Made by a program: the position numbers and the translations under genes
Shown: one piece after another, positions 17,803 to 26,098 of the stretch
Position numbering within the stretch: the stretch's first letter is position 1
How the letters are laid out: each line of letters begins with the position of its first letter
Assembly: GCA_022511065.1 (NCBI GenBank)
Contig: JAFLSG010000005.1
Location: forward strand, 27,828 to 91,827
DNA length: 64,000 nucleotides
DNA from: Prevotella sp.
GTDB lineage: Bacteria; Bacteroidota; Bacteroidia; Bacteroidales; Bacteroidaceae
Reading direction: 5' to 3'
The notes under the pieces: generated by a model
Seen by the model: only the letters and a program-made list of their open reading frames with translations
What the model was told of the DNA's origin: nothing
Databases searched by the model: none

Positions 17803-18675
17803 ATGAGGCAATTAAAGATTCAGAAGAGCATTACCAACCGTTCGAGCGAGGCGTTGGACAAGTACCTTGTGGAAATCGGCCGTCAGCCCCTTGTCACCAT
17901 TGACGAGGAGATAGAACTGGCGCAGGCTATCCGCAAAGGCGGACCCGAGGGCGAGAAGGCAAAGGAGCGTTTAGTGACCGCCAACCTGCGTTTCGTGGTT
18001 TCCGTGGCAAAGCAGTATCAGCATCAAGGTCTGACGCTGACCGACTTGATTGACGAGGGAAACATCGGATTGGTGAAGGCTGCCGAGAAATTCGACGAGA
18101 CACGTGGATTTAAGTTTATCTCCTATGCCGTCTGGTGGATTCGGCAGAGCATCCTGCAAGCCATTGCCGAGCAGAGTCGTATCGTGCGCCTGCCGCTGAA
18201 TCAGAGTGGTGCTTTGAGCAAAATCAATCAGGAAATCAATCGTTTCGAGCAGATACATCAGCGCCGTCCGTCCGTGACGGAGTTGGCAGAGCTGACCCAG
18301 ATAGACGAGGCGAAGATTGAGCAGACGGCAAAGGCCGACAGCCATCACATGAGCATCGATGCTCCGTTTGGTGAGGATGATGACAACTCTATGGCCGATA
18401 TGCTGAGTTCGGGCGATGATTCGCGCACGGACAAGCAAGTGGATTATGAGTCGCTGACCTCTGACTTGGACAATGTGCTGCGCAACGTATTGAAAGACCG
18501 CGAATTGAAGATTGTCAAGGAATGCTTCGGCATCGGTTGCCAGGAGCGTGGTTTGGAGGAGATTGGCGCAGAGATGGGACTGACCCGTGAGCGCGTCCGC
18601 CAGATACGTGAGAAGAGTATCACCAAGCTGCACGACAGCGGTCATGCAAAGATTCTCATGAAATATCTGGGATAA
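17803..18675 (+). CDS. rpoD: RNA polymerase primary sigma factor
   Basis: The 290-residue housekeeping sigma factor of the Bacteroidetes type, which directs RNA polymerase to TAnnTTTG promoters. It lacks the long region 1.1 of E. coli sigma-70. Region 1.2 begins near residue 18 (LDKYLVEIGRQPL); region 2 holds TDLIDEGNIGLVKAAEKFD and the core -10 recognition helix (GFKFISYAVWWIRQSI). Region 3 follows, and region 4 ends with a helix-turn-helix (EEIGAEMGLTRERVRQIREK). Single gene with its own promoter nested in the upstream terminator. The 5' leader contains a 10-bp palindrome, GTAACGTTAC (17789-17798). Identification is secure. Confidence 0.97.
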   Translation: MRQLKIQKSITNRSSEALDKYLVEIGRQPLVTIDEEIELAQAIRKGGPEGEKAKERLVTANLRFVVSVAKQYQHQGLTLTDLIDEGNIGLVKAAEKFDETRGFKFISYAVWWIRQSILQAIAEQSRIVRLPLNQSGALSKINQEINRFEQIHQRRPSVTELAELTQIDEAKIEQTAKADSHHMSIDAPFGEDDDNSMADMLSSGDDSRTDKQVDYESLTSDLDNVLRNVLKDRELKIVKECFGIGCQERGLEEIGAEMGLTRERVRQIREKSITKLHDSGHAKILMKYLG

Positions 18676-18725
18676 ATATGTAGCAGAAAGTTTATGAATT
18701 AGTGAAAGAATATGTTTGTATAAAT

Positions 18726-18755
18726 GAAAAGGGAAGTCGTCAGACTTCCCTTTTC
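18726..18755. terminator. Bidirectional terminator between rpoD and the MBL gene
   Basis: GAAAAGGGAAGTC pairs perfectly over 13 bp with GACTTCCCTTTTC across a 4-nt loop. The flanking A- and T-rich stems suit termination from both sides. Confidence 0.85.
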
Positions 18756-18776
18756 TGTTTCCATACTTAATTCGCC

Positions 18777-19511
18777 TTATTTATAATCCCGAATCCTTAC
18801 ATCAATGCCACTTCCTACAAGCAGCATGCTGACTCTGCTGATAGGTGTCTCGCTGTAGTGATAGGGGAAAAGCACCTTCGGCTTGATGGTCTTGGCGGCT
18901 TTTGCCACTTGCTCCGGCGTCATGGTGTAGGGCTGGTTGCAAGGCAGGAAGGCGATGTCGATATCCTTCAACTCCTCCATTTCGGGAATATCCTCTGTAT
19001 CGCCCGCGATGTAAATGCGCAATCCGTCGAGCGTCAGCACATAACCATTGTCGCGACCTTTGGGGTGATACTCCTCGCGTCCCGGTGTGGTGTTATAAGC
19101 GGGAACGGCGAGAATCTTGATGTCCTTACGGTACTCTACGCTATCGCCGTTGTGCAGGGGGATGCCATTACGGAACGAGTTATACACGGTTTGGTTCTCG
19201 TAGATGGCGGTGGCAGGGGTGCGTACCTGTGTGATGGCCATACGGTCAAAGTGATCCTTGTGGTCGTGGGTGATGAGGATGATGTTTGCCTTCGGGAAAT
19301 GGGCATAGTCGGTCTCTGGTTTCATCCACATACCAACGGGATCCACTTGGATTTCCACTCCATCATAATTGATTTCCATACTGGCGTGCTTGATGCACGT
19401 GATTGTCACTTTCTTGCCGCCTGGTGTGGTGAACACATCCACTTTCTGTGCGGCTTGGCTACTCAAGGCTGTCATGCAGGCGAGTGCCACGGTTGCAAAT
19501 AATTTATTCAT
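18777..19511 (-). CDS. Exported MBL-fold metallohydrolase (UlaG-like)
   Basis: A 244-residue metallo-beta-lactamase-fold protein with a signal peptide (cleavage near SSQAAQ). Metal ligands are visible in HDHKDHFD at about residues 80-88, in AGDTEDI, and in a late HYSET. The compact fold without a C-terminal extension resembles UlaG-like or beta-lactamase-related periplasmic hydrolases. The substrate cannot be told. Its start codon overlaps the stop of the upstream FNT channel gene by 4 nt (19508-19511), so the two are translationally coupled. Confidence 0.85.
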   Translation of the reverse strand: MNKLFATVALACMTALSSQAAQKVDVFTTPGGKKVTITCIKHASMEINYDGVEIQVDPVGMWMKPETDYAHFPKANIILITHDHKDHFDRMAITQVRTPATAIYENQTVYNSFRNGIPLHNGDSVEYRKDIKILAVPAYNTTPGREEYHPKGRDNGYVLTLDGLRIYIAGDTEDIPEMEELKDIDIAFLPCNQPYTMTPEQVAKAAKTIKPKVLFPYHYSETPISRVSMLLVGSGIDVRIRDYK

Positions 19512-20110
19512 GGTTTAATGTTATAAGTTGTCCAACGATAAAGATTACACCCCACGAAGTTGCCCAAAACCTCGCCGACATACACCGCAAGCACCATCGG
19601 TTGCATTACCTGCTCCCACGGGGCGGCAAGGAAATAAAACGCATCGGCGATGGAGTGAGTGAAACCGCAGAGTATGAACACCGGCACACCGAGCAGCAAA
19701 GGGAGCATCTTCCCCTTGCGGGCGAACTCTACGGCGGTGGTCATGATAAATCCACATCCGATGGCGAGCAGGAAACAGGCGAATACTCCCTTGTCGAGCC
19801 GTCCCGCCAGAATCTTTGAGGCAGGCTCAATGCAGTCGGGCTGTGCATAGCGAATCATCCATGCCGATAGCAGACAGCCCACGATATTGCCCGACAGGAC
19901 GATGGCAAGCATTCCCCAATCCCCGTGCCGCCGGATAAAACCAGCCGTGCCCGTGTAGAGTTTCAGACCATAATAGACCACGGTGGTCAGTCCGAAGGCA
20001 AACAATACGGCACCCGCTACGCCGCCCGTCCGCAGATTAACCACACATCCAATGGAAATACAGATACCGGCGAGGATAGCCAACGGGAAAATATTTCTGA
20101 ACGTGCTCAT
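19508..20110 (-). CDS. Formate/nitrite transporter (FNT) family channel
   Basis: A 200-residue membrane protein with six hydrophobic segments and the two half-site motifs of FNT channels (LSGNIVGCLL and GEVLGNFVGCNL), which place Gly and Asn at the constriction. FNT proteins form pentamers that pass small monovalent anions such as formate, nitrite or hydrosulfide. It is shorter than the classic ~270 residues, as in other Bacteroidetes members. First gene of an operon with the MBL-fold hydrolase; a -7 box lies at 20128-20135. Transported ion unknown. Confidence 0.78.
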   Translation of the reverse strand: MSTFRNIFPLAILAGICISIGCVVNLRTGGVAGAVLFAFGLTTVVYYGLKLYTGTAGFIRRHGDWGMLAIVLSGNIVGCLLSAWMIRYAQPDCIEPASKILAGRLDKGVFACFLLAIGCGFIMTTAVEFARKGKMLPLLLGVPVFILCGFTHSIADAFYFLAAPWEQVMQPMVLAVYVGEVLGNFVGCNLYRWTTYNIKP

Positions 20111-20127
20111 GCTTCAAATTGTTTCTG

Positions 20128-20135
20128 CAAATATA
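20128..20135 (-). promoter_or_regulatory. -7 box of the FNT-MBL operon
   Basis: TATATTTG on the minus strand, 17 nt before the FNT start codon. Confidence 0.5.
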
Positions 20136-20183
20136 GGCATTGATTTTCATATCCTGCGGGAAACGGGAAATCTTTTAAATAAA

Positions 20184-20215
20184 TTTGGCATTTTCTCCGT
20201 ATTTCGCTATCTTTG
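20184..20215 (+). promoter_or_regulatory. trmO promoter
   Basis: TTTG at 20184-20187, a 20-nt spacer and TATCTTTG at 20208-20215. The start codon follows only 8 nt after the -7 box, so the mRNA should have almost no leader. Confidence 0.75.
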
Positions 20216-20223
20216 CATTTGGA

Positions 20224-20907
20224 ATGGAAATACGGCCGATAGCCCATTTTGAGTCGCCTTTGAAGTCGAAGTTCGGCATTCCGAGGCAGAGCGGACTCGT
20301 CAATGATTTGGCGGGACGCATCGTCTTTGAACCAGAGTATCGTCAGGCAGAGGCGGTGCGGGGCTTGGAAGAGTTCGATTATCTCTGGCTTATTTGGGAA
20401 TTTTCCGCCAACAAACCGTCGGCAGGCTCACTGACCGTGCGGCCACCCCGCTTGGGCGGCAATCGTCGGATGGGTGTCTTTGCCACGCGCTCACCCTTCC
20501 GCCCGAACAATCTCGGTCTGTCGTGCGTGCGGATTGACAGGATAGAGACGGATGCAAAGTTGGGGACAGTCATCTACGTGAAAGGGGCTGACCTGATGAA
20601 CGGCACACCTATATATGATATAAAGCCCTATCTTGCCTATGCCGATGCCCATCCGCAGGCGCGAAGCGGATTTGTGGAGCAAAAGGAGTGGGAGGGGCTG
20701 ACGGTTGTCGTGCCGGATAACCTTGCCATATCTTTTGATGCCGATGCATTAAAAACGCTGAAGGCTGTCTTGGCGCAAGACCCGCGCCCGAGCTATCACG
20801 ATGATGCGGAGCGGGTTTACGGGATGCCGTTCATGGACTACGATGTGCGCTTTCGGGTAGAAGGAAAGGTGCTTACGGTCGTGGGCTTTATCGAGAACGG
20901 TAGCTAA
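20224..20907 (+). CDS. trmO: tRNA (adenine-N6)-methyltransferase TrmO/TsaA
   Basis: A 227-residue TrmO family protein, which N6-methylates the t6A37 base of threonine tRNA. The N-terminal beta-barrel carries the signature TRSPFRPNNLGLS at about residues 81-93, plus ADLMNGTPIYDIKPYL. A C-terminal region typical of bacterial TrmO follows. The ATG at 20224 is used because the promoter lies immediately upstream and the protein alignment begins at MEIRPIAHFESP. The 3' end overlaps the convergent DUF4230 gene by 20 nt. Function follows from the E. coli family member. Confidence 0.9.
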   Translation: MEIRPIAHFESPLKSKFGIPRQSGLVNDLAGRIVFEPEYRQAEAVRGLEEFDYLWLIWEFSANKPSAGSLTVRPPRLGGNRRMGVFATRSPFRPNNLGLSCVRIDRIETDAKLGTVIYVKGADLMNGTPIYDIKPYLAYADAHPQARSGFVEQKEWEGLTVVVPDNLAISFDADALKTLKAVLAQDPRPSYHDDAERVYGMPFMDYDVRFRVEGKVLTVVGFIENGS

Positions 20908-21493
20908 TCATCACCTTATTATATCCCATTGCCCGCATCATGTTCCGTATTTGTGCGTCGGCATTGGTCTCAGCCGCCCGCAGGTTCTCGGGTGTCAGGC
21001 AGTGACGGAGCATCCGCTGATAGGCGCGGTTATACATAGCCTCCCGGTCTTTGGGCTTCCATGTGCCGCTTTGGTAGAATGATTTTGTGCGTGCCTCGTC
21101 AATGAAATCCTTGTCCAACAGTCCGATGGGCGGCAAAGTCAGGAATACGGAATCACTTCGTGCCTCAATCCAGCCAGGCTCTACCTCGTGCATATTGATG
21201 CCTAATCGCAATGTACCATAATAGATACGCACGAGTTCATCATTGGTAAAGATGCCTTTGCGTATGGTATCAACTAATTCCTCCGCACTTACCGATAGGA
21301 ATTCCCATTCGCCGATGTCCTTGATACTCTGTATCTGGGTGGGGGTGATGTCAATCTCTTGGTTCGTTCCCAAGCCTATCCAGTTGCCCTTGCTTACGTT
21401 TCTAAACCACAATGCTGCCGCAATAATGGCAATCAGCAGCAACAAAATTCCTCCGAGTTTTAGTTTCGTTATCGTCTTCATCTTTGTCTTCAA
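20888..21493 (-). CDS. DUF4230 membrane-anchored protein
   Basis: A 201-residue protein with one N-terminal membrane helix (LGGILLLLIAIIAAALWF) and a DUF4230 domain (about residues 55-195), function unknown. It lies 8 nt after a second DUF4230 gene (21502-22182) on the same strand, so it is the second gene of a paralogous pair. Its own start could be at 21493 or 21481 (both Met-Lys-Thr). The 3' end overlaps trmO by 20 nt in convergent orientation. Confidence 0.8.
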   Translation of the reverse strand: MKTKMKTITKLKLGGILLLLIAIIAAALWFRNVSKGNWIGLGTNQEIDITPTQIQSIKDIGEWEFLSVSAEELVDTIRKGIFTNDELVRIYYGTLRLGINMHEVEPGWIEARSDSVFLTLPPIGLLDKDFIDEARTKSFYQSGTWKPKDREAMYNRAYQRMLRHCLTPENLRAAETNADAQIRNMMRAMGYNKVMISYRSR

Positions 21494-21501
21494 TCCTGTT
21501 T

Positions 21502-22182
21502 TTAGTCCTCAATCTTCAGCAATGTCTGAATATCGCGCGGTGTATATGCCTTGCGGAAGGCAATCGTGATGTCCTCCTCCCGATAGCCCATCTCTGTCAG
21601 CATCGGCACTAACACCTTCGCGGCATTTGCCTGTGCTGTTTCTAAGATTCCCAATTCGGGGATGCTCTGGATGATGGAGGCACGCCCCTGCTGCTCGTAG
21701 TTGGTCATCTCCGCATCCGAGAAATTCGCCCGCGCCAATGCCACATATTGCTTGATGTTCTTCTGATCCACCTTTGAACTGGTGAGCGTCACCTGCGGGT
21801 CGGGCAGCACAAGAGTGATTTTGTCTCCCTGCCGCTCGATATTCTTCTCCGAGAAATTGCTGAAATCGATGTATGCCTTCAGCGTGACATCCATGGGGAT
21901 GGCAATCTTGCGGTCGCCCAACGGCATCTTGATATTGAATTGCTTCTGGAATACCGTTCCTTTGAGGCGCAAGGCATCGTCGTGGGTCACGATTTTATGT
22001 ACTTTGTACTCGGCGGTGTATAGTTTCGCGCATTTCTGCACCTGCATGATGAGCATCGGAACGGTGTCGATGCTCTGCGCAATTGGTGCTTTTCCTTGAT
22101 TATCAGTGGCTTCGTTGTCATTGCAGGAACAGAATCCCCCTGCTGAAAAGCCTATGATGAAAGCAAAAATAACCCTTCTCAT
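21502..22182 (-). CDS. DUF4230 lipoprotein
   Basis: A 226-residue lipoprotein: the lipobox is GGFCSC (Cys 18-20), followed by a DUF4230 domain with KLYTAEYKVHKIV, a strand-rich core and IAFRKAYTPRD near the end. First gene of the DUF4230 pair, driven by the -7 box at 22200-22207. The pair, one anchored by a membrane helix and the other by lipid, may form an envelope complex. Function unknown. Confidence 0.82.
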   Translation of the reverse strand: MRRVIFAFIIGFSAGGFCSCNDNEATDNQGKAPIAQSIDTVPMLIMQVQKCAKLYTAEYKVHKIVTHDDALRLKGTVFQKQFNIKMPLGDRKIAIPMDVTLKAYIDFSNFSEKNIERQGDKITLVLPDPQVTLTSSKVDQKNIKQYVALARANFSDAEMTNYEQQGRASIIQSIPELGILETAQANAAKVLVPMLTEMGYREEDITIAFRKAYTPRDIQTLLKIED

Positions 22183-22199
22183 TCCTTCATAAATATCGG

Positions 22200-22207
22200 C
22201 AAAGGTA
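22200..22207 (-). promoter_or_regulatory. -7 box of the DUF4230 pair
   Basis: TACCTTTG on the minus strand, 17 nt before the lipoprotein start codon. Confidence 0.55.
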
Positions 22208-22248
22208 GTAAAAAAATGTTATTTTGCAGATAAAACTACATTTTTTTT

Positions 22249-22283
22249 GATGATTGATTAAACTTTTCCCTCGTTTCTGCGTC
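22249..22283 (+). promoter_or_regulatory. ECF-sigma-like promoter of the DUF4890 gene
   Basis: AAC at 22261-22263, a 16-nt spacer and CGTC at 22280-22283, the pattern of extracytoplasmic-function sigma promoters. It is preceded by TTGATGATTGATTAAACTTTT, which matches 19 of 21 bases upstream of the outer-membrane gene at 43651. No TAnnTTTG box is at the expected place. Confidence 0.6.
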
Positions 22284-22351
22284 ATATTGATAGTTGCAAC
22301 TGACAGAAACAAATTAGAAATAGAAGTTTAATAACTAAAAAGGATTGAACA

Positions 22352-22822
22352 ATGAAAAAGATGATAGCAATGATGGCAGCAGCCATCCTGATGAGTTCCT
22401 CGGTTGTGGCACAGGATAACGCACGACAGGGCAAGCGCCCCGAGAGGAAGTTTGACAAGACCGAGATGCTGAAACAACGCACCGATGAGACGGTCAAGAA
22501 ATACGGACTGAACGACGAGCAAGCAAAGCAGTTGTTGGAGCTGAACACCAAGTACGCGGACAAGATGGGCACACCAGGACGTGGCTCAAGGGATTTCCGC
22601 CACGGCAGACCTGGCAGAGGTCAAGGCAATGGAGGTCAGCGGATGCAGCCGACCGAGGAGCAGAAGGCAAAGATGGCCGAGGCGCGCAAGGAGCGTATGG
22701 CAGCCCTGGAGGCTTACGACGGCGAACTTCAGCAGATTCTTACTGCCGAACAGTACGGGAGCTACAAGGCCGATCAACAAAAGAGAGGTCAGCACCCGCA
22801 GAGAAATGATCAAAAGAATTAG
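22352..22822 (+). CDS. DUF4890 periplasmic protein, Spy/CpxP-like
   Basis: A 156-residue exported protein with a signal peptide (cleavage near VVAQ) and a basic, helical mature part. Features are KYGLNDEQAKQLLELN and a later QILTAEQYGSYK, the LTxxQ-like pattern of Spy/CpxP periplasmic chaperones. A central Gly/Arg-rich stretch (residues 70-95) separates the two. The family is annotated DUF4890 in Bacteroidales; a folding-stress role is inferred. It has an ECF-like promoter shared with the outer-membrane barrel gene at 43651 and a terminator at 22991-23019. Confidence 0.75.
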   Translation: MKKMIAMMAAAILMSSSVVAQDNARQGKRPERKFDKTEMLKQRTDETVKKYGLNDEQAKQLLELNTKYADKMGTPGRGSRDFRHGRPGRGQGNGGQRMQPTEEQKAKMAEARKERMAALEAYDGELQQILTAEQYGSYKADQQKRGQHPQRNDQKN

Positions 22823-22834
22823 ATTAGATAAGAT

Positions 22835-22925
22835 TAAAAAGAAAATTAGGTTAGTTAATAGTTTTTTAGGTGAATCATAGTGATTTAGGTTAACATAGTG
22901 TTTTAGGCAAGCGTGCCTTCCCCTT
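22835..22925 (+). repeat. Degenerate short repeats with TTAGG core
   Basis: Several copies of TTAGGT/TTTTAGG separated by ATAGT-like bases occur at about 20-nt steps after the DUF4890 stop codon (for example TTTTTTAGGTGAATCATAGT and GATTTAGGTTAACATAGT). No known function; it could be the remains of a slipped repeat in the 3' UTR. Confidence 0.45.
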
Positions 22926-22990
22926 TGATTGGGTATAGCATTTATTTTCTTAGGTAGCAGGATTCACGTTTTCAGGTAACACTTTTCAAG

Positions 22991-23019
22991 GCCCGCCCTC
23001 AAAGGCGGGCTTTTCTTTT
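22991..23019 (+). terminator. Terminator of the DUF4890 gene
   Basis: GCCCGCC/GGCGGGC stem with a 6-nt loop followed by TTTTCTTTT. The T-tract runs directly into the -33 TTTG of the next gene. Confidence 0.8.
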
Positions 23020-23047
23020 GGCATACGGAATTTTTTTGCTACCTTTG
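23017..23047 (+). promoter_or_regulatory. Promoter of the DUF4738 gene
   Basis: TTTG at 23017-23020, a 19-nt spacer and TACCTTTG at 23040-23047. The ATG chosen at 23072 lies 24 nt downstream, while an earlier in-frame start at 23018 would precede the transcript. Confidence 0.7.
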
Positions 23048-23071
23048 CAAGCGCAAATTAAACTTTCAAGC

Positions 23072-23626
23072 ATGATGAAAAGAATTATCCGATTGTTTCC
23101 CGTCGTCCTGTCACTGCTCCTTGCGGTTAGCTGCGGCGAGAAGAAAAAGAGTGACGACATCATAACCACCAAGGCAGAGAGGCCTCAGATTCAAGAACCT
23201 ATCCGTATGCAGGAATACAAGCAGGTTAAGGATATCAAGTGGCTCAACAAGAACTACCAGGTAGAGGTTTGCCGGCAGCCGGCCGACAGTCTTCGGAAGG
23301 TAAAAGACGAGGTGGGACAGGAGTTTGTGGATAATCACATCACGCTCCGCATCATACGCGCGGACGGCACCATATTCTTCAATCGCATGTTCACCAAGGC
23401 GGCTTTCGAGGCACAACTTGACGAGGACTATCGCAAGACGGGCATATTGGAAGGATTCGTGTTTGACAAGGTGGACGGGAATCAGTTGGTCTTCGCCGCA
23501 AGCGTGAGCCACCCGCAGACGGATGAGTACATTCCATTTGTGGTGACGGTCAGCAACTTCGGTGATGTGGGCATACGCCGTGACGCTCACCTCGACACTT
23601 ACGCCTCCGATGAGGATGAGGTCTGA
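23072..23626 (+). CDS. DUF4738 lipoprotein
   Basis: A 184-residue lipoprotein of the Bacteroidales DUF4738 family, function unknown. The start is the first ATG after the promoter at 23017-23047 (MMKRIIRLFP). The lipobox is LLAVSC, with Cys about 20. The mature part has a conserved ITLRIIRADGTIFFNRMFTK segment and a strand-rich end (VVTVSNFGDVGI). The last 28 nt overlap the convergent helicase-associated-domain gene. Single gene. Confidence 0.75.
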   Translation: MMKRIIRLFPVVLSLLLAVSCGEKKKSDDIITTKAERPQIQEPIRMQEYKQVKDIKWLNKNYQVEVCRQPADSLRKVKDEVGQEFVDNHITLRIIRADGTIFFNRMFTKAAFEAQLDEDYRKTGILEGFVFDKVDGNQLVFAASVSHPQTDEYIPFVVTVSNFGDVGIRRDAHLDTYASDEDEV

Positions 23627-23886
23627 AACATTAGTTTCAGTTCCCGCGAGTTCTTATAGCTATGTTGGTTCAGCTTGCGGTACCTGTCTGCCAGTTGGAG
23701 GAGTTTCTTGAACTGTTCGACTCTGTTTTCGGGAAGTTCTCCCTTGAGCATCAGTTTCCTGTTGTACTTTAGCCAGTTGAGCATTTTATGGTCTTCCGTC
23801 CGATGCTTGGAGGGGCGGCGTCTGTTTTGGCTTATGTAGTTTGTGATTTCTTCGTACTGGATGTACCATCTTTCCTCTTGTGTCAT
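23599..23886 (-). CDS. Small helicase-associated-domain-like protein
   Basis: A 95-residue basic protein that looks like a single helicase-associated (HA) domain: W..QY.EI..YI..N.R.PS, then MLNWLKYNRK, then a G-L-P..R...F..LL repeat. Such domains bind nucleic acid in larger helicases, but here it stands alone. The start at 23886 overlaps the HAD gene stop as ATGA, implying translational coupling; an upstream ATG at 23913 is less likely. Last gene of a pgi-HAD-HA cluster. Confidence 0.6.
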   Translation of the reverse strand: MTQEERWYIQYEEITNYISQNRRRPSKHRTEDHKMLNWLKYNRKLMLKGELPENRVEQFKKLLQLADRYRKLNQHSYKNSRELKLMFQTSSSSEA

Positions 23887-24614
23887 GTAAATGAGTGATT
23901 TAGTTCTTTCCATGCTTTGCTAAAGTCGGGCATCTTGCTGAAGAGCAGGTTTGCGCCGGCATCAAGTAGTGTTTTGTCAGGTAGTGGGCCGGTCTTTACG
24001 GCTATCGTGAAAATGCGGGCTGCCACACCGGCACGTACGCCAAGCGGTGCGTTTTCCACGACAAGTGCTTCCCACGGCTGCAGACCGCCTGCCTTTTGCA
24101 GTCCCATCAGGTAAGGGTCGGGATGAGGTTTCCCTTGCTTGACATCATAGGCGGTGGTGACGTGTTGCATATCGACAAACTCACCGAAGTCTTTGAGGAT
24201 GCGCTGGATGAGGGGGCGCTGTCCGCTGCCCGTGACCACGCCGCACTGCATCCCGCACTCCTTCACTTGCCGCATCAGGTCTAATACACCAGGCATGATG
24301 GGTGTTTCGGGCAATTCGTGGAAGATGCGCGACTTGACATCATACATCCGTTGTGCCTCTTCCTCGTCAATCTCCCTTCCTTGTTGCTTCATTACCATCA
24401 TACGGATGGTATCGACCCCGCGCGCGCCCTCCGTGGCGTATGCGTCATCCGCCGTCATGTGGATGCCGAAGGTCGCCATCGACTGCTGCCATGCCACGGC
24501 GTGGTTAGGCATTGAGTCGTAGAGTACGCCGTCCATGTCGAAAAGCACGGCCTTGGGGCGTAGTGCCTCAAAACCGTGCTTTTGCTTGTATTCATTGACA
24601 ATTGTCTGATACAT
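23883..24614 (-). CDS. HAD-family phosphatase/phosphoglucomutase-like
   Basis: A 243-residue haloacid dehalogenase hydrolase. Motif I is FDMDGVLYDSMP (about residues 25-36), motif II VVTGSGQ, motif III Lys in KQGKPHPDPY, and motif IV VVENAPLGVRAG. The helical cap between motifs I and II fits the beta-phosphoglucomutase-like subgroup. The start at 24614 (MYQTIVNEYKQ) is chosen because earlier in-frame Met codons lie within pgi. It follows pgi by 29 nt, consistent with a sugar-phosphate substrate, but specificity is unknown. Confidence 0.83.
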   Translation of the reverse strand: MYQTIVNEYKQKHGFEALRPKAVLFDMDGVLYDSMPNHAVAWQQSMATFGIHMTADDAYATEGARGVDTIRMMVMKQQGREIDEEEAQRMYDVKSRIFHELPETPIMPGVLDLMRQVKECGMQCGVVTGSGQRPLIQRILKDFGEFVDMQHVTTAYDVKQGKPHPDPYLMGLQKAGGLQPWEALVVENAPLGVRAGVAARIFTIAVKTGPLPDKTLLDAGANLLFSKMPDFSKAWKELNHSFT

Positions 24615-24643
24615 TCGCTGATGCGGTATCTCTATTGTTTCCT

Positions 24644-25999
24644 TTATGCTTCCTTTGCCAGACGCTCCTTGATTGCCTTTGAGTCGGCCTCGTAGCCGGG
24701 CTTGTCGAGCAGGGCAAACATATTCTTTTTGTAAGCCTCCACGCCGGGCTGGTTGAACGGGTTCACACCGAGTACATTGCCGCTGATGCCGCATCCGATT
24801 TCAAAGAAATAGATGAGCTGGCCGATGTAATACTCGTTTAGCTTCGGCACGGAAATGCGGATGTTGGGCACGCCACCGTCCACGTGAGCCAAGCGTGTAC
24901 CGAGTTCCGCCATCTTGTTCACCTCATCCACGCGCTTGCCGGCGAGGAAGTTCAAGCCGTCGAGATTCTCCTCATCCTCGGGGAAGAGCAGTTTCTTTTC
25001 CGGCTCCTCTACACTGATGACGGTCTCGAAGATGGTGCGCTCGCCCTCCTGAATCCACTGACCCATCGAATGCAAGTCGGTCGTGAAGTCGCAGGATGCG
25101 GGGAAGATGCCCTTGTTGTCCTTACCCTCCGACTCTCCGTAGAGCTGCTTCCACCATTCTGACACGAAGTGCAGCTTCGGCTGATAGTTCACCATGATCT
25201 CAATCTTCTTGCCACTCTGATACAGACCGTTGCGCACGGCAGCATATTGTGCGGCGGGATTCTCTGCGAAAGGCACGTCGATGCCGCAAGCCTTCTCCAT
25301 AGCCTGCGCACCCTCTACGAGTGCCTTGATGTCGAAACCAGCACAGGCGATAGGCAGCAGACCAACCGGCGTGAGCACTGAGAAGCGACCGCCTACGTTG
25401 TCGGGGATAATAAATGAGGTGTAACCCTCCTTATCGGCGCAGGTGCGTGCAGCACCTTTCTTGGCATCGGTAATGGCCACGATGACCTTCTTTGCCTCTT
25501 CCTTGCCACGCTGTGTCTCGCACTGCTTCTTCAGCAGACGGAAGGTCAGGGCAGTCTCGGTGGTCGTTCCCGACTTCGAGATGTTGATGACACCAAACTT
25601 CTTGTCCTTCAGATACTCCGTCAGTTCTGCGAGATAGTCCTCGCCGATGTTGTTGCCGGCAAACAGGATTGTTGGATTCTTCTTGTCCTGCACGAGCCAT
25701 GCAAAGGAATTGCCCAATGCCTCGATGACGGCGCGCGCACCGAGATAGGAGCCGCCAATACCTGCCACAACCACTGCCTCGCAGTTCTCGCGCAGCACGT
25801 CAGCGCACTTCTGCAGTTCGCCGATGAACTCGGGCGTGATGCCAGAGGGCAGATGCAGCCATCCGAGGAAATCATTACCGGGGCAAGTGCCGTCTTCCAA
25901 TGCTTTCTGAGCGGCCTTCACCTGAGGTTCAAACGCAGCCACGGCTCCTTCCTTGAGGAAGCAAGCGGCCTTTGTGATGTCAAGACTGATATTCTTCAT
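24644..25999 (-). CDS. pgi: Glucose-6-phosphate isomerase
   Basis: A 451-residue phosphoglucose isomerase, interconverting glucose 6-phosphate and fructose 6-phosphate in glycolysis. The family signature [18 protein letters not shown] is present, with the sugar-phosphate loop [12 protein letters not shown] and the catalytic-end segment [20 protein letters not shown]. The short bacterial type (about 450 residues) fits Bacteroidetes. ATG 25999 (MKNISLDI) is preferred over an earlier frame extension. The promoter -7 box at 26036-26043 lies upstream, and a HAD phosphatase follows. Confidence 0.96.
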   Translation of the reverse strand: MKNISLDITKAACFLKEGAVAAFEPQVKAAQKALEDGTCPGNDFLGWLHLPSGITPEFIGELQKCADVLRENCEAVVVAGIGGSYLGARAVIEALGNSFAWLVQDKKNPTILFAGNNIGEDYLAELTEYLKDKKFGVINISKSGTTTETALTFRLLKKQCETQRGKEEAKKVIVAITDAKKGAARTCADKEGYTSFIIPDNVGGRFSVLTPVGLLPIACAGFDIKALVEGAQAMEKACGIDVPFAENPAAQYAAVRNGLYQSGKKIEIMVNYQPKLHFVSEWWKQLYGESEGKDNKGIFPASCDFTTDLHSMGQWIQEGERTIFETVISVEEPEKKLLFPEDEENLDGLNFLAGKRVDEVNKMAELGTRLAHVDGGVPNIRISVPKLNEYYIGQLIYFFEIGCGISGNVLGVNPFNQPGVEAYKKNMFALLDKPGYEADSKAIKERLAKEA

Positions 26000-26035
26000 G
26001 TTATTTATGTTATTTAGTAATTTGTTTCTCCGTTG

Positions 26036-26043
26036 CAAAATTA
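26036..26043 (-). promoter_or_regulatory. -7 box of pgi
   Basis: TAATTTTG on the minus strand, 36 nt before the pgi start codon. Confidence 0.5.
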
Positions 26044-26098
26044 GTAAATTTTCTTGCCAATACCAAGTCTTCTGCCGAGCATTTTTGTTATTTAACCT

